Shown: one piece after another, positions 1 through 7,740 of the stretch
Numbering within the stretch: the first letter of the stretch is position 1
Layout: every line of letters starts with the position of its first letter
Source: UBA6136 sp964344495
GTDB lineage: Bacteria > Pseudomonadota > Gammaproteobacteria > Methylococcales > Methylococcaceae
DNA: 44,995 nucleotides
NCBI GenBank assembly: GCA_964344495.1
Contig: CAYFNI010000003.1
Coordinates: forward strand, 1-44,995
Reading direction: 5' to 3'
Program-made: the position numbers and the translations under genes
Notes under the pieces: model-generated
Told to the model about the DNA's origin: nothing
The model's database searches: none
Seen by the model: the letters and a program-made list of their open reading frames with translations, nothing else

Positions 1-599
1 CTGAAGATCTGCGCCTGCTCCAGCCCCAGCCGGTGGATGATTTCCTCACGTGTTCGCTGGTCGGCGGTAGCGGTGAGGGCGAGGCGCGGAATGGTCGGAA
101 AACGCTCGTGCAGCAGTGAGAGCTGCAGGTAATCGGAACGGAAGTCATGCCCCCATTGCGAGACGCAGTGTGCTTCATCGATGGCGAACAGGCTGATCGG
201 GGTCTGCCGGAGCAGGGCCAGAAAGCGCTCAGTATTGAGCCGCTCGGGGGCTGCGTAGAGAAGGTCCAGCTCGCCCGCGACGAAGGCACGTTCGACTTCA
301 CGCTGCTGGTCGAGCGTCAGGGTCGAGTTCAGGTAGGCCGCCTTGATGCCGAGCTGGCGCAGCGCTTCGACCTGATCCTGCATCAGTGCGATCAGTGGCG
401 AAATAACGACACCCGTGCCGGGACGCAGGAGCGCGGGGATCTGATAGCACAGCGATTTGCCACCGCCGGTGGGCATGAGAACCAAGGCATCGCGGCCCTC
501 GAGCAAGGCCTCGATGATGGCCTGCTGCAAACCCCTGAAAGCACTGTAGCCGAAGGTGTTGCGGAGAAGATTCAGGGCGGGGGATGACATCGGCGGCAT
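1..599 (-). CDS. recQ: ATP-dependent DNA helicase RecQ (N-terminal part, runs off the window)
   Basis: The reverse strand translates without a stop from an ATG at 599 (a second in-frame ATG lies at 590) to the window edge, so about 199 N-terminal residues are present and the C-terminus is missing. The protein opens with a RecQ-type start (NLLRNTFGYSAFRGLQQ) followed by the Walker A motif MPTGGGKS, a conserved ISPLIALMQDQV segment, the DEAH box in FAIDEAHCVSQWGHDFR, and motif III as LTATA. RecQ is a 3'-5' superfamily 2 helicase used in recombination and repair. The SQWGHDFR stretch after DEAH is the RecQ-specific aromatic-rich loop, so the family call is firm. No strong ribosome binding site precedes either ATG. 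The gene is divergent from the porin gene starting at 809. Confidence 0.95.
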   Translation of the reverse strand, partial: MPPMSSPALNLLRNTFGYSAFRGLQQAIIEALLEGRDALVLMPTGGGKSLCYQIPALLRPGTGVVISPLIALMQDQVEALRQLGIKAAYLNSTLTLDQQREVERAFVAGELDLLYAAPERLNTERFLALLRQTPISLFAIDEAHCVSQWGHDFRSDYLQLSLLHERFPTIPRLALTATADQRTREEIIHRLGLEQAQIF

Positions 600-706
600 T
601 CTAAACCATGCGTCACGTCAAGGCGTGCGCCGATACCGGCGAAAGCAGGGTGGGTTGACCAATTTGGTGCGAGGCTGCCCTGTTGATGTGCTTTCTGGGG
701 GTGGTT

Positions 707-735
707 TGTTGCGCAACACGCAGTGCCTGTTGCGT
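707..735. promoter_or_regulatory. Palindrome TGTTGCGCAACA with a repeated half-site, candidate activator operator
   Basis: A perfect 12-bp palindrome, TGTTGCGCAACA, sits at 707-718. Its left half TGTTGCG recurs at 729-735, 22 bp downstream, about two helical turns. Both lie just upstream of the sigma-54 element at 756-772, where an enhancer-binding protein or a repressor could act. The sequence shows the symmetry; the regulator is unknown and the function is inference. Confidence 0.4.
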
Positions 736-755
736 ATTTGTTGGATTTGGTTTGG

Positions 756-772
756 TTGGCACAACTTCTGCA
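756..772 (+). promoter_or_regulatory. Sigma-54 (RpoN) -24/-12 promoter of the porin gene
   Basis: The sequence TTGGCACAACTTCTGCA matches the sigma-54 consensus TGGCAC-N5-TTGCA with one mismatch. The invariant GG (758-759) and GC (770-771) are separated by exactly 10 bp, as required. Transcription would begin near 783, leaving a short leader before the ATG at 809. Nearly the same element precedes glnK-amtB (3722-3738). Confidence 0.7.
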
Positions 773-808
773 GGTATGGGGAGGAACGTATTTTTCTGGA
801 GGAACGTT

Positions 809-2215
809 ATGAGCAGGCCCAACGTGTTTAACCCCTATCTGATGTCCGGATGTGCCGCCCTCATGGTTTCGGTTGCAGCCGGATCAGTCCGTGCCGAGAA
901 CATCGAGGAAACGACCGGACTGGCCGACTACATCGCCGGCAGTACCGATGTCCAGCCACTGAAGGACTATGGCGTCACCTGGGGGGGCTGGCTGAATGCC
1001 GGTGTGACTGCCAATGCCAATAATCCTGCCGACGGTTTCAATGGGCCGGTGACCTTCGGTGACCGCGATGGCGAACTGCAGATGAATCAGCTGTACGCCT
1101 ACGTGCAGAAGGCAATCGAAGTCAGCGGCGATGACTGGGATTTCGGTGGCCGCTTCGATATCAATTACGGCACCGATTCCATCTTCACTCAGGCATATGG
1201 TGTGCCGGCCTATGAGTTGGGCACCGGTCAGATCCTCAATCGAGGTAACTACGACCTGCACCTGACCAGCTGGAATGATCGCTTCTACGGTCTGGCCATG
1301 CCGCAGGCGTATGTCGAAATGAACCTGCCGATCGGAAACGGTCTGGCGGTCAAGGCGGGTCACTTCTACACCATCCTCGGTTATGAAGTCGTCACCGCGC
1401 CGGATAACTTCTTCTACAGCCACGCCTACACCATGCAGTACGGCGAGCCCTTCACCCATACCGGTATCCTGGCCACCTATGCATTCGATGACAACTGGAC
1501 GGCCAGCGCGGGTACAACGACCGGCAGTGCTACCGGCGGCTGGGACGGCAACTTCAATACCCAGCTGACCAGCTGGAACTGGTTGGGCGGCGTCACCTGG
1601 ACCAGCGACGACAAGGATTACTCCGTAACCTTGAACTCGACGGCGGGTGAGCGTTCGGCACAGTCGAGCCAGCCCTGGGCCATGTACAGCCTGGTGGCCA
1701 AGGCCAACTTCCTGGACAGCACGCTGCACTACGTCCTGCAGCATGATCAGGGCTTTGCGGACGGTGTCATCACCGGTAACGGCATCTCATCCGGCTCGCC
1801 GGGCGGTCTTCAGGATGCGCGCTGGTATGGCATCAATCAGTACCTCATGTACGACCTCGAGGACAACCTCGGCGTCGGTGTGCGTGCCGAGTGGTTCCGC
1901 GACGACAACGGTTTTCGTATCAACGGACCGCAGCGATGCCCCGGCAGCTACAATTACAACGCGGCGGGTGTGGGCAATACCTATGCGTGCGGACCAAGCT
2001 ACGCAGCCTATGTTCCGAACGGCGGTTACTCTGAAGGCGCTGATTACTACGGTCTGACCGCGGGTGTGAACTACAAGCCGCTGAAGTGGGTCATGCTGCG
2101 CCCGAATGTTCGCTATGACTGGTCCTCCAACAACAATGCGTTTATGAGTTCGACGGCAGGCAAGATGCTGGACAACCAGTTCACCTTCTCGGCCGACTTC
2201 GTGCTGACCTTCTAA
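809..2215 (+). CDS. OmpL-like beta-barrel outer-membrane porin (BBP2 type)
   Basis: A 468-residue protein with a Sec signal peptide ending in a VRA-type site near residue 29, followed by a long run of alternating polar and aromatic segments typical of an outer-membrane barrel. It ends in Phe (VLTF), the usual C-terminal BAM signal. The N-terminal mature part (WGGWLNAGVTAN, LNQ-type strands, GDDWDFGGRFDINYG) resembles the OmpL-like beta-barrel porin-2 family. The start at 809 is chosen because TGGAGGAA lies just upstream and the signal peptide then begins correctly; the open frame extends further upstream to 683 but overlaps the promoter. It is expected to be nitrogen- or sigma-54-controlled and to admit a small solute, which cannot be identified from sequence. 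A small lipoprotein gene follows 54 bp later. Confidence 0.82.
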   Translation: MSRPNVFNPYLMSGCAALMVSVAAGSVRAENIEETTGLADYIAGSTDVQPLKDYGVTWGGWLNAGVTANANNPADGFNGPVTFGDRDGELQMNQLYAYVQKAIEVSGDDWDFGGRFDINYGTDSIFTQAYGVPAYELGTGQILNRGNYDLHLTSWNDRFYGLAMPQAYVEMNLPIGNGLAVKAGHFYTILGYEVVTAPDNFFYSHAYTMQYGEPFTHTGILATYAFDDNWTASAGTTTGSATGGWDGNFNTQLTSWNWLGGVTWTSDDKDYSVTLNSTAGERSAQSSQPWAMYSLVAKANFLDSTLHYVLQHDQGFADGVITGNGISSGSPGGLQDARWYGINQYLMYDLEDNLGVGVRAEWFRDDNGFRINGPQRCPGSYNYNAAGVGNTYACGPSYAAYVPNGGYSEGADYYGLTAGVNYKPLKWVMLRPNVRYDWSSNNNAFMSSTAGKMLDNQFTFSADFVLTF

Positions 2216-2269
2216 GAGGGGTCAGGAATGATCGGACGCTGCAATTCAGTTAATTGAAAGAGAGATGCC

Positions 2270-2665
2270 ATGAAAGCTTTTAATCAAACACGGGACATGA
2301 TCGTATTGCTGGCGGTGGCGCTGGTCATGGTGGGATGCACCCAGAAGAAGCCACTATCGACCGAGGGTGCCACTATCGAGAAGACCCTCCAGCAGGCCGA
2401 AAAGGATGCTCGCTCCGGTGACGAAGCGAAGGCGCTCAAGGAAATCGACGCGGCTGAAAAGGCCCTGATCGAAGAGGACAAGAAAAAGCCTTCTGCTCAG
2501 CAGAGCAAAACCTGGTCGGGTGAGGATGTGAAGGCCAACGCCGAACGCGATGCCATCCGCGAACTGAACCGGGCGCGACAGGACGCCAAGGGTAAACTCG
2601 CCGGGGATGCCGCCGACGAGATCCACAAGGCCCTGAAGGATGTGGAGGTCAAGGAAGCGCACTGA
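2270..2665 (+). CDS. Small helical lipoprotein, unknown function
   Basis: A 131-residue protein with a lipoprotein signal peptide: hydrophobic segment (IVLLAVALVMVGC) with lipobox MVGC, so Cys23 is the probable lipidated residue. The mature part is highly charged, rich in Lys, Glu and Ala, and predicted helical or coiled-coil; it carries no other cysteine and no catalytic motif I recognise. A purine-rich ribosome binding site (AAAGAGAG) precedes the ATG. It lies 54 bp after the porin gene and before the terminator at 2693-2723, so it is probably co-transcribed with the porin under sigma-54 control. A role as a periplasmic partner of the porin is inference only. Confidence 0.75.
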   Translation: MKAFNQTRDMIVLLAVALVMVGCTQKKPLSTEGATIEKTLQQAEKDARSGDEAKALKEIDAAEKALIEEDKKKPSAQQSKTWSGEDVKANAERDAIRELNRARQDAKGKLAGDAADEIHKALKDVEVKEAH

Positions 2666-2692
2666 GCCCGATCCGGGGCCCTGTCTGAAAAA

Positions 2693-2723
2693 GCCACCTG
2701 CCGCGAGGCAGGTGGCTTTTTTT
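2693..2723 (+). terminator. Rho-independent terminator after the porin/lipoprotein operon
   Basis: A perfect 10-bp stem (GCCACCTGCC / GGCAGGTGGC) with a GCGA tetraloop is followed by seven T residues. It closes the porin-lipoprotein unit. An A-run on the left side means it could also work weakly on the opposite strand. Confidence 0.93.
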
Positions 2724-2811
2724 GTATGCAGCCATCCGATTCCTGGCGGTGTGGGGCGCGTCAATCGTGTAGAGTTCCACCTCCCTGAAGGTTTTGACCA
2801 CATCCACGCTC

Positions 2812-3546
2812 ATGACTTACTGCCTGGCGATCAAGGTCGATGACGGAATCGTGTTTGCATCGGATTCCCGTACCCATGCTGGCGTCGACCATGCCAGCGT
2901 TTACAGCAAGATGTACCGGTTCGCCCTGAATCAGGATCGGGTGATCGTGCTGCTGGCGGCCGGGAGTCTGGCGACGACACAGGCGCTCATCAACCGGCTG
3001 GAGCGGGATCTGTTCGAGGTTCGGCAAGGCATGAACCTGAACGGTGCCGTCAGCCTGTTCGATGCGGCGCATTATGTGGGTCGAGTCAGTGTCGAGGAGC
3101 AGTCCCGACACTGCGAGGCACTCCAGCGCTGTGGGTTCTCGGCTGAAGCCACCTTCATCCTCGGGGGGCAGATCGCCGGTCAGGCGCCGGAGATTTTTCT
3201 GATCTATCCGCAAGGCAACTGCATCACGCCCCCGCCACAGTCGCCTTTCCTGCAGATTGGCGAGTCGAAATACGGTAAACCCATCCTCAGCCGCATGATC
3301 GAGCCGCCCTTGTCACTGGAGGATGCGGCCCGGTGCGCGCTGGTTTCGCTTGATTCGACCATGAAAAGCAACATCACCGTCGGGCCGCCGATCGATTTGC
3401 TGCTCTATCGGAAGGATGCGTTGCAGGTCGACCAGCGTCTCAGCTATGACTTGACCAGCCCGTATTACGCCACGCTGCAGCGACAATGGGCGTCCGGCAT
3501 TCGCGCGGCGTTCGATCATCTGCCCCGGTTCGACTGGGAACGCTGA
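2812..3546 (+). CDS. Anbu-type proteasome-like peptidase (Ntn hydrolase)
   Basis: A 244-residue member of the proteasome-type protease family (Anbu, ancestral beta subunit). The start at 2812 gives MTYC, so removal of Met exposes the N-terminal Thr nucleophile; an upstream TTG at 2794 would bury it and is rejected. Counted from that Thr, the conserved Asp falls at 17 in FASDSRT, and a Lys lies at 32 (YSKMYRF), matching the Thr/Asp/Lys catalytic arrangement of the family. GVDHAS and LLAAGSLATTQ are also family-like. Anbu genes are commonly found beside alpha-E, transglutaminase-like and ATP-grasp genes, but none of those is in this window. Its position between two sigma-54-promoted units suggests a link with nitrogen status. 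Substrate unknown. Confidence 0.88.
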   Translation: MTYCLAIKVDDGIVFASDSRTHAGVDHASVYSKMYRFALNQDRVIVLLAAGSLATTQALINRLERDLFEVRQGMNLNGAVSLFDAAHYVGRVSVEEQSRHCEALQRCGFSAEATFILGGQIAGQAPEIFLIYPQGNCITPPPQSPFLQIGESKYGKPILSRMIEPPLSLEDAARCALVSLDSTMKSNITVGPPIDLLLYRKDALQVDQRLSYDLTSPYYATLQRQWASGIRAAFDHLPRFDWER

Positions 3547-3721
3547 ATCTTTCCGGCACCCAGTTCAGTCGCCCGCGCACCAGAATTGGGCGCGTGATGC
3601 GCGTCACCCGCCCGCGTGTGCCGGCTGCCGTAGCCCGTACACTTCACTTATTCGAACCCTGCTCTCGCCACAGGGGTCTGGCAGCCCGCGAATGCGCGGT
3701 TTGCGCGTAGGGTTCTAATTC

Positions 3722-3738
3722 TTGGCACGGCTTCTGCT
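3722..3738 (+). promoter_or_regulatory. Sigma-54 promoter of glnK-amtB
   Basis: TTGGCACGGCTTCTGCT matches the consensus TGGCACG-N4-TTGCW with a single mismatch (C for T). GG at 3724-3725 and GC at 3736-3737 are separated by 10 bp. Transcription should start near 3749. This is the classical arrangement for NtrC-activated glnK-amtB operons. Confidence 0.85.
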
Positions 3739-3801
3739 TTCATGAGCTTGAGCTCTTTGATCACGGCCATGATCACACTTAAAGCCAGGAGTAACAGACC
3801 C

Positions 3802-4140
3802 ATGAAATTAGTGACCGCCATTCTCAAACCTTTCAAGCTGGACGATGTTCGGGAAGCCTTGTCCGAAGCCGGCATCTCTGGCATCACCGTGACCGAAGTC
3901 AAGGGCTTCGGCCGCCAGAAAGGCCACACTGAGCTGTATCGCGGGGCCGAATACGTCGTCGACTTTCTGCCCAAGATCAAGCTGGAAGTCGCCGTCAGTG
4001 ACGCACAACTTGACACGGCCATTGACGCCATCGCCACCACGGCGAACACCGGCAAGATTGGGGACGGCAAGATTTTCGTGACCCATCTGGAACAGGCCAT
4101 TCGTATTCGCACCGGTGAAACCGGTTCCGACGCACTGTAA
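3802..4140 (+). CDS. glnK: P-II nitrogen regulatory protein GlnK
   Basis: A 112-residue P-II signalling protein. It begins MKLVTAILKPFKLDDVREAL and carries the T-loop with Tyr51 in RGAEYVVDF, the uridylylation site of proteobacterial P-II proteins, and the GKIGDGKIF nucleotide-binding B-loop. The start at 3802 has AGGAG at 3788-3792 and gives the family's usual 112 residues; longer frames begin inside the leader. GlnK binds ATP/ADP and 2-oxoglutarate and, when not uridylylated, blocks the AmtB channel. The amtB gene follows after 11 bp, so the pair forms the usual glnK-amtB operon driven by the sigma-54 promoter at 3722-3738. It could equally be called GlnB on sequence; the linkage decides for GlnK. 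Confidence 0.96.
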   Translation: MKLVTAILKPFKLDDVREALSEAGISGITVTEVKGFGRQKGHTELYRGAEYVVDFLPKIKLEVAVSDAQLDTAIDAIATTANTGKIGDGKIFVTHLEQAIRIRTGETGSDAL

Positions 4141-4151
4141 GAGGCATCCTT

Positions 4152-5543
4152 ATGAAAAAAGCATTCGTAATCTGGGCGCTGGCCGCGCTGTGTCTTGGAA
4201 CGACCGGTCTGGCGCTGGCTGATCCTGCGGCTCCCACGCCCGACAAGGGGGACGTGACCTGGCTGATTGTGGCCACCATTCTGGTCACCCTGATGGTCAT
4301 TCCAGGGCTGGCGCTGTTCTACGGCGGCATGGTCAGAGCCAAGAACATGCTGTCGATCCTGATGCAGGTGTTCGTGATTTTCTCACTGATGGGCGTCCTG
4401 TGGGCGCTGTATGGCTATAGCGTGGCGTTCACTGAAGGTAACGCCTTCTTCGGCGGTTTCAGCAAGGCGTTCCTGATGGGGGTGAAGCCGGAATCGGTTG
4501 CGGCCACCTTCAGCAAGGGGGTCGTGGTGCCGGAGTACCTCTATGTTGCATTTCAGCTGACCTTCGCCGGCATCACGCCGGCCCTGATCGTGGGTGCCTT
4601 TGCTGAGCGCGTAAAATTTCAGGCGGTGCTGTTGTTCGTGGTGATCTGGTTCACATTCGCCTATCTGCCGCTGGCGCATATGGTCTGGTATTGGGCGGGT
4701 CCGGATGCTTACACCAGTGCTGATGCGGCTTCCGCGGCGGCAGCAACGGCGGGCTTCCTGTTCCAGAAAGGTGCGCTGGATTTTGCCGGCGGCACCGTGG
4801 TCCACATCAATGCCGGCATTGCGGGTCTGGTGGGGTGCATCATGGTGGGCAAGCGGATTGGCTTCGGCAAGGAGTCCATGGCGCCGCACAGCGTGACTCT
4901 GACCATGGTCGGTGCTTCTTTGTTGTGGGTGGGCTGGTTCGGCTTCAATGCGGGTTCCAATCTTGAAGCCAACGGTACTACCGGTATGGTCTTCATCAAC
5001 ACCATGCTGGCGACGGCAGCAGCCACGCTGGCCTGGGTGGGCGCCGAATGGCTGATGCGCGGCAAGCCGAGCATGCTGGGCGCGGCCTCCGGGGCCGTGG
5101 CCGGGTTGGTAGCCATCACCCCGGCCTGTGGCTGGGCGGGTCCCATGGGCTCGATCGTGCTGGGTCTGGTGGCGGGAAGTGTCTGCTTCTGGTCCGTCAC
5201 AACCATGAAACGCGCCCTCGGCTATGACGATTCGCTGGACGTCTTCGGCGTTCATGGGGTGGGCGGCATCATCGGTGCGCTGGGCACGGCCATCGTGGCA
5301 GCGCCGGCGCTGGGCGGCACGGGTGTCTACGATTATGTGAGTAATGCCGTGGCCGAGTATGACATGAAGGCACAATTCATCAGTCAGGCCTGGGGTGTGG
5401 GCGTTGCCTTGGTCTGGTCAGGCACCGTGTCCTTGATCGCCTTCAAGATTGTGGACCTGCTGGTCGGACTGCGCGTGACCGAAGAGGTGGAGCGCCAGGG
5501 CCTCGACATCAGCGAGCATGGCGAAACGGCCTATCACATGTAA
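4152..5543 (+). CDS. amtB: Ammonium transporter AmtB
   Basis: A 463-residue ammonium channel with a cleavable-looking signal peptide (residues 1-23, ending ALA), then 11 predicted membrane helices. Family hallmarks are visible: the LFYGGMVRAKNMLS start of the first core helix, the first pore histidine in LPLAHMVWYW, the GGTVVHINAG segment, and the second pore histidine in DVFGVHGVGGIIGALGT. AmtB conducts ammonium into the cytoplasm and is gated by the GlnK encoded immediately upstream. GAGG at the glnK stop provides the ribosome binding site. A strong terminator follows at 5578-5603. Confidence 0.97.
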   Translation: MKKAFVIWALAALCLGTTGLALADPAAPTPDKGDVTWLIVATILVTLMVIPGLALFYGGMVRAKNMLSILMQVFVIFSLMGVLWALYGYSVAFTEGNAFFGGFSKAFLMGVKPESVAATFSKGVVVPEYLYVAFQLTFAGITPALIVGAFAERVKFQAVLLFVVIWFTFAYLPLAHMVWYWAGPDAYTSADAASAAAATAGFLFQKGALDFAGGTVVHINAGIAGLVGCIMVGKRIGFGKESMAPHSVTLTMVGASLLWVGWFGFNAGSNLEANGTTGMVFINTMLATAAATLAWVGAEWLMRGKPSMLGAASGAVAGLVAITPACGWAGPMGSIVLGLVAGSVCFWSVTTMKRALGYDDSLDVFGVHGVGGIIGALGTAIVAAPALGGTGVYDYVSNAVAEYDMKAQFISQAWGVGVALVWSGTVSLIAFKIVDLLVGLRVTEEVERQGLDISEHGETAYHM

Positions 5544-5577
5544 GTACAGATTGTTTTCTTGAGTGGCTCTTGCCTTG

Positions 5578-5603
5578 GGGCGCCTTTCGGCGCCCTTTTT
5601 TTT
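5578..5603 (+). terminator. Rho-independent terminator after amtB
   Basis: Stem GGGCGCC / GGCGCCC with a TTTC loop is followed by eight T residues. It ends the glnK-amtB transcript just before the convergent gene ending at 5609. Confidence 0.93.
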
Positions 5604-5608
5604 CGTCA

Positions 5609-6742
5609 TCAACGCGGACTGTCATAGGTCCAGATCAGTGCGAAGAAGAAGAGATCCTGTCCGGGTACCAATGGAGGCGATGTGCTGGCCGGATTGAAGA
5701 AACCGCCTTGTGGGCCGGTTGAGTTGTCATGTCGATACTCCGCCCGCAATGCTGCCGTGGTTGGACCAAGTGCCAGCCGGTATTCGGTGGTGGCCGTGAT
5801 GGCGCTGATCAATTGCTTGTCGCCGGTCAGTTCGCCGTCCGGATCCCAGTAGACTTCGGGACGCAGGGCAACCGACCAGGGGCCCTCGATGCGCCAGCGG
5901 GTCCACACGGCACTGCCCATCCAGAGGGTTTGCAGTCCGCTGGTACTGACTTTTTCGGTGCCGATGTCGTAGGCCATGGCAATCATCAGGTCATCGTCTT
6001 CCCACTGGAGGATGCTGTCGGAGAATCCACGCCAGAAGCTGACCGATGTATCGTGTTGCTCGGGTCCGAAGAAAATGTTCTGGGTCAGCGTCCAGTGCGG
6101 CTGAAAGCCCCATTTCACCTGTCCGCCATACTTCGGCTGGGCACCGACGAAGCCCAGATAATCAAAATCGGTCAGGAGATAGAAGCTGGTGGACAGATTG
6201 TCCTGAACGGCATATTCGCCGCCCGCGCCAATCAAGAAATAGGGCGAGTAATCCGCCATCCAGGCCCGGGTGTAGTTGGGGTTGTTGCCGGCATACATGG
6301 ACTCGAAGCCGATGAAGCTGTTCATCAGGCCGGCGGTCAGTTTCAATCCCTTGCCGACTGGAGCCAGATACGACACGTTGGCTCTGGAGAAGGCCGCCAG
6401 TACATCCGCGCCTGGAATCGGGTTCTGGTCGGGTGTGGGTTTTTGCGCATCCATGTCTCTACCCGCCTGAAAACCGATGTCCAGGCCCCAGCGTGAGGAT
6501 TCGCTGGCTTGCTTGGTCAGATAGACCATCCCCATGTTGGGGTCGAAGCTGTTGAGGTTGCGCGTGGTCAGCTTGTCGCGCCACTGAATGTGGCGGTCGC
6601 CCCCCAGGTCGTCGGCGTAGGAGACATCGAGGTACGCGCCGTAGCGCCAGTCATCCGCGTCGTCAATGGCAAGTGCGGTGGATGCAGGCAAGCTGGCGGC
6701 CACCGCCAGGCCCCGGAGGGCGCGCCGGGACCACTCAGGCAC
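5609..6742 (-). CDS. Porin-like outer-membrane protein (OmpL/BBP2-like)
   Basis: A 377-residue exported protein with a GTG start at 6742, a twin-Arg-like but Sec-type signal (RRALRGLAVAASLPASTALA), and a barrel-like pattern of aromatic, alternating strands (WRYGAYLDVSY, RWGLDIGFQAGRD, KLTAGLMNSFIGFESMYAGNN). The layout and the 'GLMNSFIGFE' segment resemble the OmpL-like BBP2 porin family, like the gene at 809, though overall sequence is clearly different. It does not end in Phe. The GTG start overlaps the end of the upstream DUF2959 gene by 8 bp, implying coupled translation. Substrate unknown; the position opposite amtB suggests but does not prove a nitrogen role. Confidence 0.7.
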   Translation of the reverse strand: MPEWSRRALRGLAVAASLPASTALAIDDADDWRYGAYLDVSYADDLGGDRHIQWRDKLTTRNLNSFDPNMGMVYLTKQASESSRWGLDIGFQAGRDMDAQKPTPDQNPIPGADVLAAFSRANVSYLAPVGKGLKLTAGLMNSFIGFESMYAGNNPNYTRAWMADYSPYFLIGAGGEYAVQDNLSTSFYLLTDFDYLGFVGAQPKYGGQVKWGFQPHWTLTQNIFFGPEQHDTSVSFWRGFSDSILQWEDDDLMIAMAYDIGTEKVSTSGLQTLWMGSAVWTRWRIEGPWSVALRPEVYWDPDGELTGDKQLISAITATTEYRLALGPTTAALRAEYRHDNSTGPQGGFFNPASTSPPLVPGQDLFFFALIWTYDSPR

Positions 6743-7430
6743 GATGGACCGGCAGGGCTTTCTGCGAGGCGCCGTTCAGTGATTCGACAAAGGCATTGGC
6801 GCGCGTAATGGAGTGTTCCATGGCGCCAATCAGGCCGGATACGCCAGCAGTCATGGCGTTCAGTTCATGTTCGAGCGAGGCAATGGCTTTGGCGTTCAAG
6901 TTGTGCTTGAGGTAGAGCACCTGATCATGGAATACCCGCAGCACCGGATCAATTTTGGCCTCTGCGCGTCGCATGGCGTGGATGAGTTGGCTGTAATGCT
7001 GCTGGGTCAACTTCAGTTTCTGTCGACTGCTGCTGCGCAGGGAGCGGTTGGTGTACTGATCCAGTTCCGCTTCCCATTCGCTGAACAGCGCCCGGGCAAC
7101 ATCTTCGACTGCATCAATGCGGTCCTGCACGGCTTGCGCCTTGGCATGGCTGTAGTCGTATTCGATCTTAAGCTGGCGATAGACCTCTTCCAGGTTGCCA
7201 CCGTCAAACTGGGTCAGCTGGCTGAATTTTTCCAAAGCCGTCTGGAATTGGGCTTTAGCCTCCTCAAGGCTGTCGCGTGCATGCTCGACCCGCGTGACCA
7301 GAATCTCGCGCTTGGGTTGCCCGGTTGACTCGATGGCCCTGAAATAGAGTTTTTGCGTTTGGACAACGATCAAACGAATCAGGCTTTCAACGAAGTGCTC
7401 GAAGGTCGAGGGCTTGGCTGGTTTGCTCAT
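6735..7430 (-). CDS. DUF2959 domain protein
   Basis: A 231-residue protein matching the DUF2959 family: LYFRAIESTGQPKREILVTRVEHARDS is the family's opening signature, followed by long amphipathic helices with heptad-like spacing (coiled coil) across most of the chain. Many family members carry a lipoprotein signal; this one has only a short hydrophobic-amphipathic start (FVESLIRLIVV) and no lipobox Cys. I chose the ATG at 7430 (MSKPAKPS) because the upstream open frame is non-conserved and Arg/Pro-rich. It overlaps the downstream porin-like gene by 8 bp, so the two are translated together. Function unknown. Confidence 0.8.
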   Translation of the reverse strand: MSKPAKPSTFEHFVESLIRLIVVQTQKLYFRAIESTGQPKREILVTRVEHARDSLEEAKAQFQTALEKFSQLTQFDGGNLEEVYRQLKIEYDYSHAKAQAVQDRIDAVEDVARALFSEWEAELDQYTNRSLRSSSRQKLKLTQQHYSQLIHAMRRAEAKIDPVLRVFHDQVLYLKHNLNAKAIASLEHELNAMTAGVSGLIGAMEHSITRANAFVESLNGASQKALPVHRA

Positions 7431-7740
7431 CTTGGGGCAGGGGGGGCGAGGAGTGCGAAGAATGCCAAGGGTGGCCGGTGCGCCATTGTAATCGCATCTG
7501 GCCGATTCGGCAGTCCCCCTGCGGAGGGTCTGTCCTTGGAGAAGCCGCCGCGGTGATCTGCCGAACTTATGCCCACTCGTGCCGATCAAAGACCCAGCAA
7601 AATACTCAACAAAGCAGTTTCCAGAACATCCGGCAGCGGTTAAAATCCCGCGCCACCCAGTCTGTCGGCGAACGTTGAATGCGTATCGGGCAGAGGGCTG
7701 TGGCAGAAATCAGAGGCGCAGGGCCAGCAGAGAACAGTAA
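7431..7740. other. Divergent intergenic region between the DUF2959 gene and the fds operon
   Basis: This 310-bp stretch must carry promoters for both the minus-strand DUF2959/porin pair and the plus-strand fds operon. The only candidate I see is TTTCCA (about 7619-7624), 17 bp, then TAAAAT, pointing toward fdsG; it is weak. I see no sigma-54 element with correct 10-bp GG-GC spacing, no terminator and no tRNA. Confidence 0.4.

Noticed and set aside
3574..3594. Imperfect dyad CGCGCACC-N5-TGGGCGCG upstream of glnK as an NtrC site
   Set aside because: Only loosely resembles GCACC-N5-GGTGC, with mismatches in the key half-site; too weak to annotate, although an NtrC site is expected in this area.
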